Part shown: in pieces, positions 8,914-18,167 of the stretch
How positions within the stretch are numbered: the stretch's first letter is position 1
How the letters are laid out: every line of letters starts with the position of its first letter
Source: Gammaproteobacteria bacterium
GTDB lineage: Bacteria; Pseudomonadota; Gammaproteobacteria; GRL18
Assembly: GCA_026994225.1 (NCBI GenBank)
Contig: JALWRI010000113.1
Coordinates: 56,147 to 120,146 of the forward strand
Length of the DNA: 64,000 bases
Reading direction: 5' to 3'
The notes under the pieces: model-generated
The model's database searches: none
What the model saw: the letters and a program-made list of their open reading frames with translations, nothing else
Told to the model about the DNA's origin: nothing
Position numbers and translations under genes: made by a program

Positions 8914-10026
8914 ATGGAAGAACAACAACTGGCAAAAGTACGGGCAGAAATAGATAGTATTGATCAGCAAATCCATACACTATTAAATAAACGTGCGTAT
9001 TGCGCTCAACAGGTTGCAGAAATTAAATTAGCTGCTTTATCAGAAGATCAAAAGCATAAAGCAGAATTTTATCGACCAGAGCGTGAAGCGCAAGTTTTAT
9101 CCAAAGTAATGGAGCGTAATAAGGGGCCTTTAGATGATAAAACCATCGCTCGTTTATTTCGTGAAATTATGTCCGTTTGTTTGGCATTGGAAGAACAATT
9201 GCAAGTTGCAGTGCTAGGACCTTCTGGAACATTTACGGAAGCTGCAGCGTTAAAACATTTTGGACAGGCTGTAGCGATAGTTCCGGTGAATGGGTTTGAG
9301 GATATTTTCAGGGAAGTGGAAGTAGGTAATTGCCATTATGGTGTTATTCCTGTTGAAAATTCAACAGAAGGAGGTATTAATTTTACCTTGGATCGTTTAG
9401 TGAATACTTCAGTAAAGATTTGTGGTGAAGTAACATTACCTGTTCATCATCATTTATTGGCAACAACAAATATGGAATTGGCCGATATTATCTGTGTATA
9501 TTCTCATCAACAATCTTTGGCGCAATGCCGACAATGGTTGCAAACTTACTTGCCTCATGCAAAACAGATTGCGTTAAATAGTAATAGTGAAGCTGCACAA
9601 CGGGTGGAAAAAGCCTTACAAGAAGGAGAAAAAGTGGCTGCGATTGCAGGAGAACGGGCAGCACAAAAATATCAGTTACCTATCTTAAAAAAAAATATTG
9701 AAGATAATATTCAAAATAGTACACGTTTTTTAATTTTGGGTAATGATATGGTGTCAGAAAGTGGCAACGATAAAACTTCACTGGTTTTATCTATCCAAAA
9801 TAGACCTGGTGCATTATATGCGTTATTGGCTATTTTAGCAGATCAAAACATTTCAATGAGTCGTATTGAATCCCGTCCAGCAGGTAATAATTTAGGGGAT
9901 TATTTCTTTTTTATTGATTTAGATGGCCATCAAAATGATACCCTGATTAATGCTGCATTAGAAAAATTAAGGCAGCAAACTCGTTTTTTTAAAGTATTAG
10001 GTTCTTATCCCAAAGCGGTTTTATAA
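8914..10026 (+). CDS. pheA: Bifunctional chorismate mutase/prephenate dehydratase
   Basis: About 370 residues from ATG 8914. An in-frame TTG lies five codons upstream, but homologues begin like MEEQQLAKVR, so the ATG is preferred. Domains: AroQ-type chorismate mutase (about 5-85; LAKVRAEIDSIDQQI), prephenate dehydratase (about 90-265; GPSGTFTEAAA, PVENSTEGG and the catalytic STRF), and an ACT domain with the phenylalanine-binding ESRPAG. It makes phenylpyruvate and is expected to be inhibited by Phe. Only two bases separate its stop from hisC. Confidence 0.95.
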   Translation: MEEQQLAKVRAEIDSIDQQIHTLLNKRAYCAQQVAEIKLAALSEDQKHKAEFYRPEREAQVLSKVMERNKGPLDDKTIARLFREIMSVCLALEEQLQVAVLGPSGTFTEAAALKHFGQAVAIVPVNGFEDIFREVEVGNCHYGVIPVENSTEGGINFTLDRLVNTSVKICGEVTLPVHHHLLATTNMELADIICVYSHQQSLAQCRQWLQTYLPHAKQIALNSNSEAAQRVEKALQEGEKVAAIAGERAAQKYQLPILKKNIEDNIQNSTRFLILGNDMVSESGNDKTSLVLSIQNRPGALYALLAILADQNISMSRIESRPAGNNLGDYFFFIDLDGHQNDTLINAALEKLRQQTRFFKVLGSYPKAVL

Positions 10027-10028
10027 TT

Positions 10029-11147
10029 ATGCGAAAAACATCATATAGCCTATTGGCAACACCTGGAGTAGAGGCTTTAACCCCTTATGTGCCAGGTAAA
10101 CCGTTAGCTGAATTATATCGAGAATATGGTATAGATCAGGCAATAAAATTGGCATCTAATGAAAATCCCCTTGGTGTGAGTCCTAAAGTGGTATCAGCGA
10201 TGCAAGCACATTCTCAGGAAGTGGCTCGTTATCCGGATGGTAATGGGTTTATATTAAAACAAGCATTAAGTCAGCATTTAGCAACCGCTATAGATACTAT
10301 TACATTAGGTAATGGTTCTAATGATATTTTAGAACTTATAGCAAGAGCGTTTGTTACAGCAGAAGATGAGGTGATTTTTTCACAATATGCTTTTGCTGTA
10401 TATCCTTTAGTTACACAGGCTATTGGAGCAAAGTCAGTAGTAGTAGCAGCAAAAAATTGGGGAAATGATTTAGCTGCTATGCAAGCGGCAGTGAATGAGA
10501 AAACTAAAGTTATTTTTATTGCAAATCCAAATAATCCAACCGGAACCTGGAATGTTGCAACAGAACTTGAGCAATTTCTTGCTGCAGTTCCTAAGCAGGT
10601 GCTGATTGTTTTAGATGAAGCCTATTTTGAATATGCAAAAAATAGCCTGTCAGGCGTATCTGATTATCCTGATGGAATGCAATATCTTACACAATATGAA
10701 AACCTTATTATCACTCGCACTTTTTCTAAAGCCTATGCTTTAGCCGGATTACGAGTGGGTTATGCTATATCATCTGCAACTATCGCCGATTATTTAAATC
10801 GGGTACGGCAGCCTTTTAATGTTAATAGTTTGGCTTTGATTGCTGCTACCACTGCTTTGTCAGATACCACACATTTAGATAAGAGTGTTGCATTGAATTG
10901 GCAGGAAATGCGAAAAATGGTACACCGTTTAGAGCAAATTGGATTAAGTTATATTCCTTCTTTAGGGAACTTTATCACAATTAAAGTGGGGAAAAAAAGT
11001 GCGTTATATTATGAAGATTTACTACGAAAAGGGGTGATTGTGAGACCGCTTGCAAATTATCAAATGCCTGAATTTTTACGTTTTTCATTAGGTTTAGCAG
11101 AAGAAAATCAGCAAGCATTAGAAGCATTACAAGAGGTAATGCAATGA
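10029..11147 (+). CDS. hisC: Histidinol-phosphate/aromatic aminotransferase (HisC2 type)
   Basis: 372 residues, fold-type I PLP aminotransferase. PLP Lys234 lies in TRTFSKAYALAGLRVGY; NPNNPTGT and LDEAYFEY are the other cofactor motifs. Placement between pheA and tyrA suggests it transaminates phenylpyruvate, 4-hydroxyphenylpyruvate or prephenate as well as imidazole acetol phosphate, as proposed for the second hisC of pseudomonads. It overlaps tyrA by four bases (ATGA), indicating coupled translation. Whether another hisC exists in a his operon cannot be told from this window. Confidence 0.93.
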   Translation: MRKTSYSLLATPGVEALTPYVPGKPLAELYREYGIDQAIKLASNENPLGVSPKVVSAMQAHSQEVARYPDGNGFILKQALSQHLATAIDTITLGNGSNDILELIARAFVTAEDEVIFSQYAFAVYPLVTQAIGAKSVVVAAKNWGNDLAAMQAAVNEKTKVIFIANPNNPTGTWNVATELEQFLAAVPKQVLIVLDEAYFEYAKNSLSGVSDYPDGMQYLTQYENLIITRTFSKAYALAGLRVGYAISSATIADYLNRVRQPFNVNSLALIAATTALSDTTHLDKSVALNWQEMRKMVHRLEQIGLSYIPSLGNFITIKVGKKSALYYEDLLRKGVIVRPLANYQMPEFLRFSLGLAEENQQALEALQEVMQ

Positions 11148-12028
11148 TAAATAAATTAGTTATTATTGGGGTAGGATTAATCGGTGGTTCTTTAGCAAGA
11201 GCATTGCGTGCTAAACAAGCAGTAAAACAGATAGTAGGATATGGACGTAATATAAAAAAGTTAGATAAAGCCCTTGCATTAGGAGTGATAGACAGTGCTA
11301 CTACTGATATGCAAACTGCCATTATGGATGCTGATATGGTAGTAGTAGCAGTACCTGTTGGCAGTATGGAAAATATTTTTCAGCAAATATATGCAGTGGT
11401 ACAGCAAGGCGTATCCCATGATATGGTGATTACTGATGTAGGGAGTACCAAAAAAAGTGTACTGGCTGCAATCGAAAATGTTTTTCAATCTGTACCGGAT
11501 TATTTTGTACCAGGACATCCTATTGCAGGCACAGAAAATAGTGGTGTAGCAGCCTCTTTTGCAACCTTATATGAACAACATAAAGTGATTTTAACCCCTT
11601 GCTCTACAACATCAGTGAACGCTTTACAAAAAACCCGTGCAATGTGGCAAATAGCAGGTGCTCAAGTGTTAGAAATGTCCGCTGAACACCATGATATAGT
11701 ATTAGCTGCAACCAGCCATTTACCACATGTATTAGCATATACATTAGTAAATAGTTTGGCACAATTAAATGATAAAACAGAAATTTTCCGGTATGCAGCA
11801 GGTGGATTTTTAGATTTTACCCGTATTGCATCGAGTGATCCACAAATGTGGTTAGATATTTGTTTAGCAAATCGCAAGGCATTATTAAAACATATTGATC
11901 ATTTTCAAAAAGATTTAAATATTTTTGAAATGGCATTAGAAAACCAAGATGCAGAAACAATACAGACTATTTTTCAACGAGCTAAAAATACAAGGGATAG
12001 TTTCTCTAAAACACGCTCTTTTACATAA
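11144..12028 (+). CDS. tyrA: Prephenate/arogenate dehydrogenase
   Basis: 294 residues. NAD(P)-binding GVGLIGGSLARAL at the N-terminus, TDVGSTKKSV, GHPIAGTENSG and the SHLPHVLAYTL helix are standard TyrA features. It oxidatively decarboxylates prephenate to 4-hydroxyphenylpyruvate (or arogenate to tyrosine). It is a free-standing single-domain enzyme, unlike the TyrA-AroA fusions of several pseudomonads; aroA follows as a separate gene after 32 bases. No ACT domain is present, so feedback by tyrosine, if any, would act at the catalytic domain. Confidence 0.94.
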   Translation: MINKLVIIGVGLIGGSLARALRAKQAVKQIVGYGRNIKKLDKALALGVIDSATTDMQTAIMDADMVVVAVPVGSMENIFQQIYAVVQQGVSHDMVITDVGSTKKSVLAAIENVFQSVPDYFVPGHPIAGTENSGVAASFATLYEQHKVILTPCSTTSVNALQKTRAMWQIAGAQVLEMSAEHHDIVLAATSHLPHVLAYTLVNSLAQLNDKTEIFRYAAGGFLDFTRIASSDPQMWLDICLANRKALLKHIDHFQKDLNIFEMALENQDAETIQTIFQRAKNTRDSFSKTRSFT

Positions 12029-12060
12029 CATATCGCTCTCTTATTTTAAGGTTATTTATT

Positions 12061-13380
12061 ATGCAAGCACAGGAAATCCATTTTTTGGTTCAAGCCGGTG
12101 GTCATTTGATGGGGAACTTACGTGTTCCTGGAGATAAGTCGATTTCACATCGATCTATCATGTTAGGTTCGTTAGCAAGAGGTACTACACATATTAAAGG
12201 ATTTTTACAAGGAGAGGATAGTTTAGCAACATTGCAGGCGTTCAAAGCGATGGGGGTTCATATTCAAGGGCCAAATACAAGCGGAGAAGTAATTATTGAA
12301 GGAGTGGGAATGTATGCTTTAAAGGCAGCAGAACAGCCGTTGGATTTGGGTAATTCAGGAACCTCCATACGTTTACTCAGTGGTTTATTAGCAGGGCAAG
12401 GGATATCTTTAACTTTGACAGGTGATAGCTCCTTATCTTCTCGTCCGATGAAACGGGTTACAGTGCCTTTAGCTGCTATGGGAGCAAAATTAGTAACGAC
12501 AACAGCAGGGACTGCACCGATTGATATTCATCCGGTGAAAGAATTAACAGCAATCAATTATACCTTACCCGTTGCCAGTGCGCAGGTTAAATCGGCAATA
12601 TTACTGGCAGGACTTTATGCTAAAGGTGAAACATGTGTTATTGAGCCAGCTCCTACTCGTGATCATACTGAAAGGATGTTACAAAGTTTTGGTTATTCGG
12701 TAAAAGTGCAAGGTAATCGTATTTGTCTACAAGGGGGAGGGACATTAACCGCTTGTGATATAGAAGTACCAGCCGATATATCTTCTGCCGCTTTTTTTAT
12801 GGTAGCTGCAAGTATTGCTCCTAATTCAGATATTACTTTAGAGCATGTAGGAATAAATCCTACTCGTATTGGTGTTATTAATATATTACAGCAGATGGGG
12901 GCAGATATTAGCCTATATAATCAGCGTGAAGTAGGTAAAGAACCAGTTGCAGATATTCGAGTACGTTCTAGTCAATTAAAAGGTATAGCGATACCTGAAG
13001 ATCAAGTGCCGTTAGCAATTGATGAATTTCCTGTCTTGTTTATTGCTGCAGCGTGTGCAGAAGGTGAAACAGTATTAACTGGAGCAGAAGAATTAAGAGT
13101 GAAAGAAAGTGATCGTATTCAGGCAATGGCTGATGGAATGAAGGTACTGGGTATGGAGGCAGAAGCAACACCAGATGGGATAAAAATTCAAGGGGGTATA
13201 CCTTTTCATGGTGGGGAAGTAGATAGTTTAGGTGATCACCGTATTGCTATGGCATTTGTTGTAGCAGGATTGAGAGCAAGCAGTGCAATTAGTATTAAAA
13301 ATTGTGCAAATGTGAATACTTCCTTTCCTGATTTTGTTTCCCTTGCACAAGCGAGTGGTTTACAGGTTAAGGTAGCGTAG
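12061..13380 (+). CDS. aroA: 5-enolpyruvylshikimate-3-phosphate synthase
   Basis: 439 residues, full length. It joins shikimate 3-phosphate and phosphoenolpyruvate in the sixth shikimate-pathway step. Motifs: VPGDKSISHRSIMLG, LGNSGTSIRLL, and late RVKESDRIQAMA plus GDHRIAMAF. LGNSGTS differs from the LGNAGTA signature of classical class I enzymes and, with the overall length, resembles class II-like synthases, but sequence alone does not fix its class. The start at ATG 12061 is preceded by AAGG. cmk begins two bases after the stop. Confidence 0.95.
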   Translation: MQAQEIHFLVQAGGHLMGNLRVPGDKSISHRSIMLGSLARGTTHIKGFLQGEDSLATLQAFKAMGVHIQGPNTSGEVIIEGVGMYALKAAEQPLDLGNSGTSIRLLSGLLAGQGISLTLTGDSSLSSRPMKRVTVPLAAMGAKLVTTTAGTAPIDIHPVKELTAINYTLPVASAQVKSAILLAGLYAKGETCVIEPAPTRDHTERMLQSFGYSVKVQGNRICLQGGGTLTACDIEVPADISSAAFFMVAASIAPNSDITLEHVGINPTRIGVINILQQMGADISLYNQREVGKEPVADIRVRSSQLKGIAIPEDQVPLAIDEFPVLFIAAACAEGETVLTGAEELRVKESDRIQAMADGMKVLGMEAEATPDGIKIQGGIPFHGGEVDSLGDHRIAMAFVVAGLRASSAISIKNCANVNTSFPDFVSLAQASGLQVKVA

Positions 13381-13382
13381 GT

Positions 13383-14054
13383 ATGGTACAACAAATTGTT
13401 GATTATCCTGTTATTACTATAGATGGCAGCAGTGGTGTAGGTAAAGGTACTGTAAGCCAGCGTTTAGCACAATATTTAGATTGGCATTATTTAGATAGCG
13501 GTGCATTATATCGAGTATTAGCCTTATCTATTCAAAAGCTGGGGATTGATCTACAAGATGAAAGGGCATTAGCCGATCAAGCGAGGTATTTAGATGTCGT
13601 CTTTCAGCGGCAAAATATTTATTTGTATGATCAGGATGTGAGCCAAACAATACGGACAGAAGAATGTGCGGCAATCGCTTCTAAAATAGCAGCCTTTGCA
13701 GCAGTACGTGAAGCATTATTAGAACGACAACGCAATTTTTTGCTGGCACCAGGTTTAGTAGCGGATGGTCGAGATATGGGGACAACAGTTTTTCCTCAAG
13801 CAAAGTGTAAATTTTTCTTGCAAGCAGATGCGAAGGTACGAGCGCAAAGGCGGTATCTACAGTTGAAAGATCAAGGAATAAATGCTAACCTAGAAAATCT
13901 GTTTAAAGATATTTCTGAACGGGATAAACGGGATGCTTTGCGTAGTATATCCCCCTTAAAAGCAGCTTCTGATGCCTATATAATTGATACTTCCACGATG
14001 AGTGCAGACGAAGTATTCGATGATATAAAAAGACGTTGTCAGGACTATATTTAA
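13383..14054 (+). CDS. cmk: Cytidylate kinase
   Basis: 223 residues. Phosphorylates CMP/dCMP with ATP. The P-loop GSSGVGKGT (residues 15-23), YLDSGALYR and the later VADGRDMGTTVFP match Cmk. It sits between aroA and rpsA, a near-universal arrangement in proteobacteria. The stop is 114 bases before the preferred rpsA start, so rpsA may also have its own promoter. Confidence 0.96.
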   Translation: MVQQIVDYPVITIDGSSGVGKGTVSQRLAQYLDWHYLDSGALYRVLALSIQKLGIDLQDERALADQARYLDVVFQRQNIYLYDQDVSQTIRTEECAAIASKIAAFAAVREALLERQRNFLLAPGLVADGRDMGTTVFPQAKCKFFLQADAKVRAQRRYLQLKDQGINANLENLFKDISERDKRDALRSISPLKAASDAYIIDTSTMSADEVFDDIKRRCQDYI

Positions 14055-14168
14055 CAATAGAGTAGAACAGAATGTGCTTGTATAACTCCATTAATATGAG
14101 CGAATAATCAACTGTAAGCGTTGTCTTACCCCAACAATGATCTCTTTGAGGTCAAGGATTTAAACGTA

Positions 14169-15827
14169 ATGAGCGAAAGTTTTGCCGAACTTTTTGCAGA
14201 GAGCCTAGCTAATGTAGAAATGAAACCCGGTTCGTTAATCAAGGGTGTGATTGTTAAAATTGATAATGATTTTGTAGTAGTGAATGCAGGATTAAAATCT
14301 GAAGGCGTGATTCCTAGAGAACAATTTGCATCAGATGGTGATATTGCTATAGGTGATGAAGTTGAAGTTGCCTTAGATGTAGTAGAAGATGGGTTTGGTG
14401 AAACCCGCCTTTCACGAGAAAAAGCAAAACGGGCGGCGGCTTGGTTGCGTTTAGAAAAATCTTATGAAAATGAAGAGATTGTAGTTGGTACGATTATTGA
14501 TAAAGTAAAGGGTGGCTTTACGGTTGAATTAGGCGATATTAGAGCCTTCTTACCTGGATCATTAGTTGATGTGCGTCCTGTAAGAGATACCACTTATTTA
14601 GAAAATAAAGAACTTGAATTTAAAGTTATTAAGCTGGATCAAAAACGTAATAACGTAGTGGTTTCACGTCGGGCAGTCGTTGAAATTGAAAATAGTGCTG
14701 AACGGGAAGCATTGCTTGAAAATCTGGAAGAAGGTCAGATTGTGAAGGGAGTAGTGAAAAATCTTACCGATTACGGTGCATTTATTGATTTAGGTGGTGT
14801 AGATGGCTTGCTGCATATTACTGATATGGCATGGAAACGGGTTAAACATCCCAGCGAAGTGGTCAATATTGGGGATGAAATCAGTGTTAAAGTATTGAAA
14901 TTTGACCGTGAACGTTCACGTGTTTCATTAGGATTGAAACAAACGGGTGATGATCCGTGGATCAATATTGTACGCCGTTATAGTGAAGGAGCGACGCTTA
15001 AAGGGCATGTTACGAATTTAGCAGATTATGGTTGTTTTGTTGAAATTGAAGAAGGTGTTGAAGGGTTGGTACACGTTTCTGAAATGGATTGGACAAATAA
15101 AAATATTCATCCTTCTAAAGTATGCCAGGTAAGTGATGAAGTAGAAGTTAAAATACTAGATATTGACGAAGAACGTCGTCGTATTTCATTAGGAATGAAG
15201 CAATGTACGCCTAATCCGTGGGAAGAATTTGCTAATAATTACAATAAAAATGATCGGGTAAGCGGTAAGATTAAATCCATTACTGACTTTGGTATTTTTA
15301 TTGGTTTAGATGGAGGTATTGATGGATTAGTTCATTTATCTGATATTTCCTGGAATAGCACCGGTGAAGATGAAATTCGCAATTATAAAAAAGGCGATGA
15401 ATTAGAAGCGGTTGTGTTAGCGGTAGATCCAGAAAGAGAGCGTATCTCTTTAGGTATTAAACAAATTAATCAAGATCCTTTTTCTTCTTACCTTGCCGCA
15501 CATCCTAAAAATAGCATAGTAACTGGTACAGTGATAAGCGTGACAGATAAAGGGGCTGAAATTAATTTAGCTGAAGGGGTAACAGGCTATTTACGGGTTT
15601 CTGAAATTACTCGTGAACGCTTGGATGATGCACGCACTGTATTAAAAGAAGGGGAAGAAGTGGAAGCGAAATTTACGGGTATTGATAGAAAGAGCCGTGT
15701 TATTACGCTTTCCATTAAAGCAAAAGATGACCAGGAAGAAGCTGAAGCAATGCAAGAATATTCAGCAAATGTGGTAACAGGTACGACATCATTAGGTGAT
15801 TTATTGAAAGAGCAACTGGAAAAATAG
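14169..15827 (+). CDS. rpsA: 30S ribosomal protein S1
   Basis: About 552 residues from ATG 14169, matching the usual 550-560. A longer in-frame TTG start exists at 14121, but family members begin like [13 protein letters not shown], and AAGGA lies ten bases before this ATG. Six S1/OB-fold repeats follow one another (for example [20 protein letters not shown], then [19 protein letters not shown]). S1 helps the 30S subunit unfold and bind mRNAs, especially those with weak Shine-Dalgarno sites. Located between cmk and ihfB as is typical. It is usually autoregulated through its own leader; no specific structure was recognised here. Confidence 0.97.
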   Translation: MSESFAELFAESLANVEMKPGSLIKGVIVKIDNDFVVVNAGLKSEGVIPREQFASDGDIAIGDEVEVALDVVEDGFGETRLSREKAKRAAAWLRLEKSYENEEIVVGTIIDKVKGGFTVELGDIRAFLPGSLVDVRPVRDTTYLENKELEFKVIKLDQKRNNVVVSRRAVVEIENSAEREALLENLEEGQIVKGVVKNLTDYGAFIDLGGVDGLLHITDMAWKRVKHPSEVVNIGDEISVKVLKFDRERSRVSLGLKQTGDDPWINIVRRYSEGATLKGHVTNLADYGCFVEIEEGVEGLVHVSEMDWTNKNIHPSKVCQVSDEVEVKILDIDEERRRISLGMKQCTPNPWEEFANNYNKNDRVSGKIKSITDFGIFIGLDGGIDGLVHLSDISWNSTGEDEIRNYKKGDELEAVVLAVDPERERISLGIKQINQDPFSSYLAAHPKNSIVTGTVISVTDKGAEINLAEGVTGYLRVSEITRERLDDARTVLKEGEEVEAKFTGIDRKSRVITLSIKAKDDQEEAEAMQEYSANVVTGTTSLGDLLKEQLEK

Positions 15828-15922
15828 CGTGTTAAAACGTAAGAAGGGGATGCACTACCTTTCAATAAAAGATTGAGAGGTTTTCTAAACTCACAAAATC
15901 TATAAAAGGAATTAGGTGGCTT

Positions 15923-16207
15923 ATGACACGTTCAGAATTAACTGAGAAATTAGCAAGAAAACATCAACAGCTATTGTATAAAGATGTGGAATTGGCAGTA
16001 AAATCTATGTTAGAACAGATGTCAAGGACTTTATCATCTGGTGAGCGTATTGAAATACGGGGTTTTGGTAGTTTTACTTTGCATCGTCGTGTAGCACGTG
16101 TGGGACGTAATCCTAAAACTGGAGAAGCGGTACAGTTAGATGAAAAATATGTGCCGCATTTTAAGCCAGGTAAAGAGTTGCGAGAACGTGTAAATGCTAA
16201 AAAATAG
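15923..16207 (+). CDS. ihfB: Integration host factor beta subunit
   Basis: 94 residues, the expected length. The HU/IHF-family DNA-bending arm [16 protein letters not shown] contains the NPKTGE motif whose proline intercalates into DNA. N-terminal [13 protein letters not shown] is IhfB-specific. It pairs with IhfA to bend DNA and shape promoters. An AAGGA site lies upstream. It follows rpsA, and a clear intrinsic terminator comes right after it. Confidence 0.96.
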   Translation: MTRSELTEKLARKHQQLLYKDVELAVKSMLEQMSRTLSSGERIEIRGFGSFTLHRRVARVGRNPKTGEAVQLDEKYVPHFKPGKELRERVNAKK

Positions 16208-16222
16208 TACCAAATATTGACT

Positions 16223-16257
16223 AAAAAAAGCACAGATACTCTCTGTGCTTTTTTTTT
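16223..16257 (+). terminator. Rho-independent terminator after ihfB
   Basis: GCACAGA (16230-16236), loop TACTC, TCTGTGC (16242-16248), flanked by seven A upstream and nine T downstream so the stem can extend. A textbook intrinsic terminator closing the rpsA-ihfB unit before lapB. Confidence 0.9.
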
Positions 16258-16269
16258 GGATAAAACTTT

Positions 16270-17433
16270 ATGCCTGTTGAATTATTTTCTTTATTTTTTT
16301 TGATCGTTTTGGGTAGTGGATGGTTTGCTGGTCAGCGTCAAGCAAAGATGGATAAAAGTCGCTGTAATTTGGATGCCGCTTATTATAAAGGCTTAAATTA
16401 TCTATTAAATGAACAAACAGATAAAGCCATTGATGTATTCATTAAAATGTTGGAAGTAGGTAATGAAACGGTAGATACACATATTGCTTTTGGGAATTTA
16501 TATCGTCAGCGAGGAGAGGTGGATGAAGCGATTAAGATCCATCAAAATGTGATACATAATGAACAGATTGAAGAACAAAAAAGACAACAAGCAGTCTATG
16601 AATTGGCTACTGATTTTATGCGTGCAGGATTGTTTGATAGAGCAGAAAATTTATTCCTGGAATTAATTGAGCAACAAGCATATGTTAAAAAGGCATTAAA
16701 ACAATTATTGTCGCTTTATCAAAAGGAAAAAGAGTGGGAAAAAGCGATTGAAATTAGCTTGCGTATGTTGTCTTTTCCCGATCAGGGAATACGGGAAAAA
16801 GTAGCGCATTATTATTGTGAATTAGCTGAGTTAAAGTATCAAAATAAACAGGTTGATAGTGCCTTATTGCTATTAAAAAATGCTTTACAGTATGATGAAA
16901 AATGTGCTCGTGCGAGTTTGATACAAGGTAATATATTGCAACAGATAAAACAATATGAAAAAGCGATTATAGCATTTAAGGCCATAGAAAAGCAAAATCC
17001 TGATTTTTTATATGAAACCTTAGAGCCCTTGTGTCAATGTTATCGTCAGCTAGGGCGTACAGAAGAAATGGTGGAGTATTTAAGATTTATTGTAGCAAAA
17101 TGTGATGGAATTACGCCGACATTGTTGTATGCAAAATGGTTGCAGCAAGAAAAAGGTAAACGGGTTGCAGCAAATTTTATCGCAGAATATTTACGTAAAC
17201 GCCCCTCATTACGAGGTTTAGATCGTTTAATTGAATTAAGTATGGAAATGGTATCGGAAACCGAAAGGGAAAATTTATTATTATTAAAAGAGTTAACAAG
17301 TAAGTTATTAGATAAAAAGCCAATTTATGTTTGTAAATGTTGTGGTTTTAAGGGCAAAGTGTTGCATTGGGAATGTCCAGGTTGCCAATCATGGGGAAGT
17401 GTACGCCCTGTGCAAGGTATTGAGGGAGAATAA
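16270..17433 (+). CDS. lapB: Lipopolysaccharide assembly protein LapB (YciM)
   Basis: 387 residues. One N-terminal membrane anchor (about residues 3-20), then tetratricopeptide repeats, then a rubredoxin-like C-terminus with CKCCG and CPGC. This is the LapB/YciM architecture. In E. coli LapB links LPS assembly to FtsH-dependent degradation of LpxC, acting on the cytoplasmic face of the inner membrane. The small partner lapA that normally sits between ihfB and lapB is missing here: an ihfB terminator occupies the 62-base gap. pyrF follows 35 bases later. Confidence 0.93.
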   Translation: MPVELFSLFFLIVLGSGWFAGQRQAKMDKSRCNLDAAYYKGLNYLLNEQTDKAIDVFIKMLEVGNETVDTHIAFGNLYRQRGEVDEAIKIHQNVIHNEQIEEQKRQQAVYELATDFMRAGLFDRAENLFLELIEQQAYVKKALKQLLSLYQKEKEWEKAIEISLRMLSFPDQGIREKVAHYYCELAELKYQNKQVDSALLLLKNALQYDEKCARASLIQGNILQQIKQYEKAIIAFKAIEKQNPDFLYETLEPLCQCYRQLGRTEEMVEYLRFIVAKCDGITPTLLYAKWLQQEKGKRVAANFIAEYLRKRPSLRGLDRLIELSMEMVSETERENLLLLKELTSKLLDKKPIYVCKCCGFKGKVLHWECPGCQSWGSVRPVQGIEGE

Positions 17434-17468
17434 TAAGTGAATAATAGTCTTAATGAGAGGTCTAAAAT

Positions 17469-18158
17469 ATGGCAAAAATAATTATGGCATTGGATTATTC
17501 TGATACAAAACAAGTATTTTCTTTATTGGAACAGTTAGACCCCACAATAGCTAAGGTGAAAATTGGAAAAGAATTATTTGTTCATGCAGGGCCGGATTTA
17601 GTAAAAAAAGTAGTAGCGATGGGGTTTGATGTTTTTTTGGATTTAAAATTTCATGATATACCTAATACGGTTGCTGCTGCATGTCAACGTGCAGCAGATT
17701 TAGGTGTATGGATGATGAACGTCCATGCCTCAGGTGGGAGAAAGATGCTAGAAGCTGCAAAACAAGCATTATTGCAAGTCAATGCAGAGAGTAAATTAAT
17801 TGCAGTAACGGTATTAACTAGCTTAAGTGATGAAGATTTACTAGTAATAGGTATTACTGATACGCCTCAACAGCAAGTATTACGTCTGGCGAAATTGACA
17901 AAAGAAAGTGGTTTAGACGGGGTAGTATGTTCTCCACAAGAAGTGACTCTATTACGACAACAGATCCCTACTGATTTTTTGTTAGTAACACCTGGGGTAC
18001 GACCACAAGGAGCGGCATTAGGTGATCAACAGCGGGTTATGACACCGCAAGCAGCAATGCAATCGGGTGCAAGCTATTTAGTAATAGGAAGACCTATTAC
18101 CCAAGCAAAAAATCCGCTTCAGGTGTTACAGCAAATTCAACAAGACATTTTAGGATAA
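17469..18158 (+). CDS. pyrF: Orotidine 5'-phosphate decarboxylase
   Basis: 229 residues. Decarboxylates OMP to UMP, last step of de novo pyrimidine synthesis. The catalytic DLKFHDIPNT gives Asp58, Lys60 and Asp63; VTPGVRPQG and YLVIGRPI bind the phosphate. Gene order lapB-pyrF is conserved in gammaproteobacteria. It converges on the hybrid kinase gene with only nine bases between the stops and no visible terminator. Confidence 0.96.
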   Translation: MAKIIMALDYSDTKQVFSLLEQLDPTIAKVKIGKELFVHAGPDLVKKVVAMGFDVFLDLKFHDIPNTVAAACQRAADLGVWMMNVHASGGRKMLEAAKQALLQVNAESKLIAVTVLTSLSDEDLLVIGITDTPQQQVLRLAKLTKESGLDGVVCSPQEVTLLRQQIPTDFLLVTPGVRPQGAALGDQQRVMTPQAAMQSGASYLVIGRPITQAKNPLQVLQQIQQDILG

Positions 18159-18167
18159 GCAATGATC

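Noticed and set aside
14121..14168. TTG start giving a longer ribosomal protein S1
   Set aside because: S1 proteins begin at the MSESFAELF position, and a good ribosome site precedes ATG 14169.
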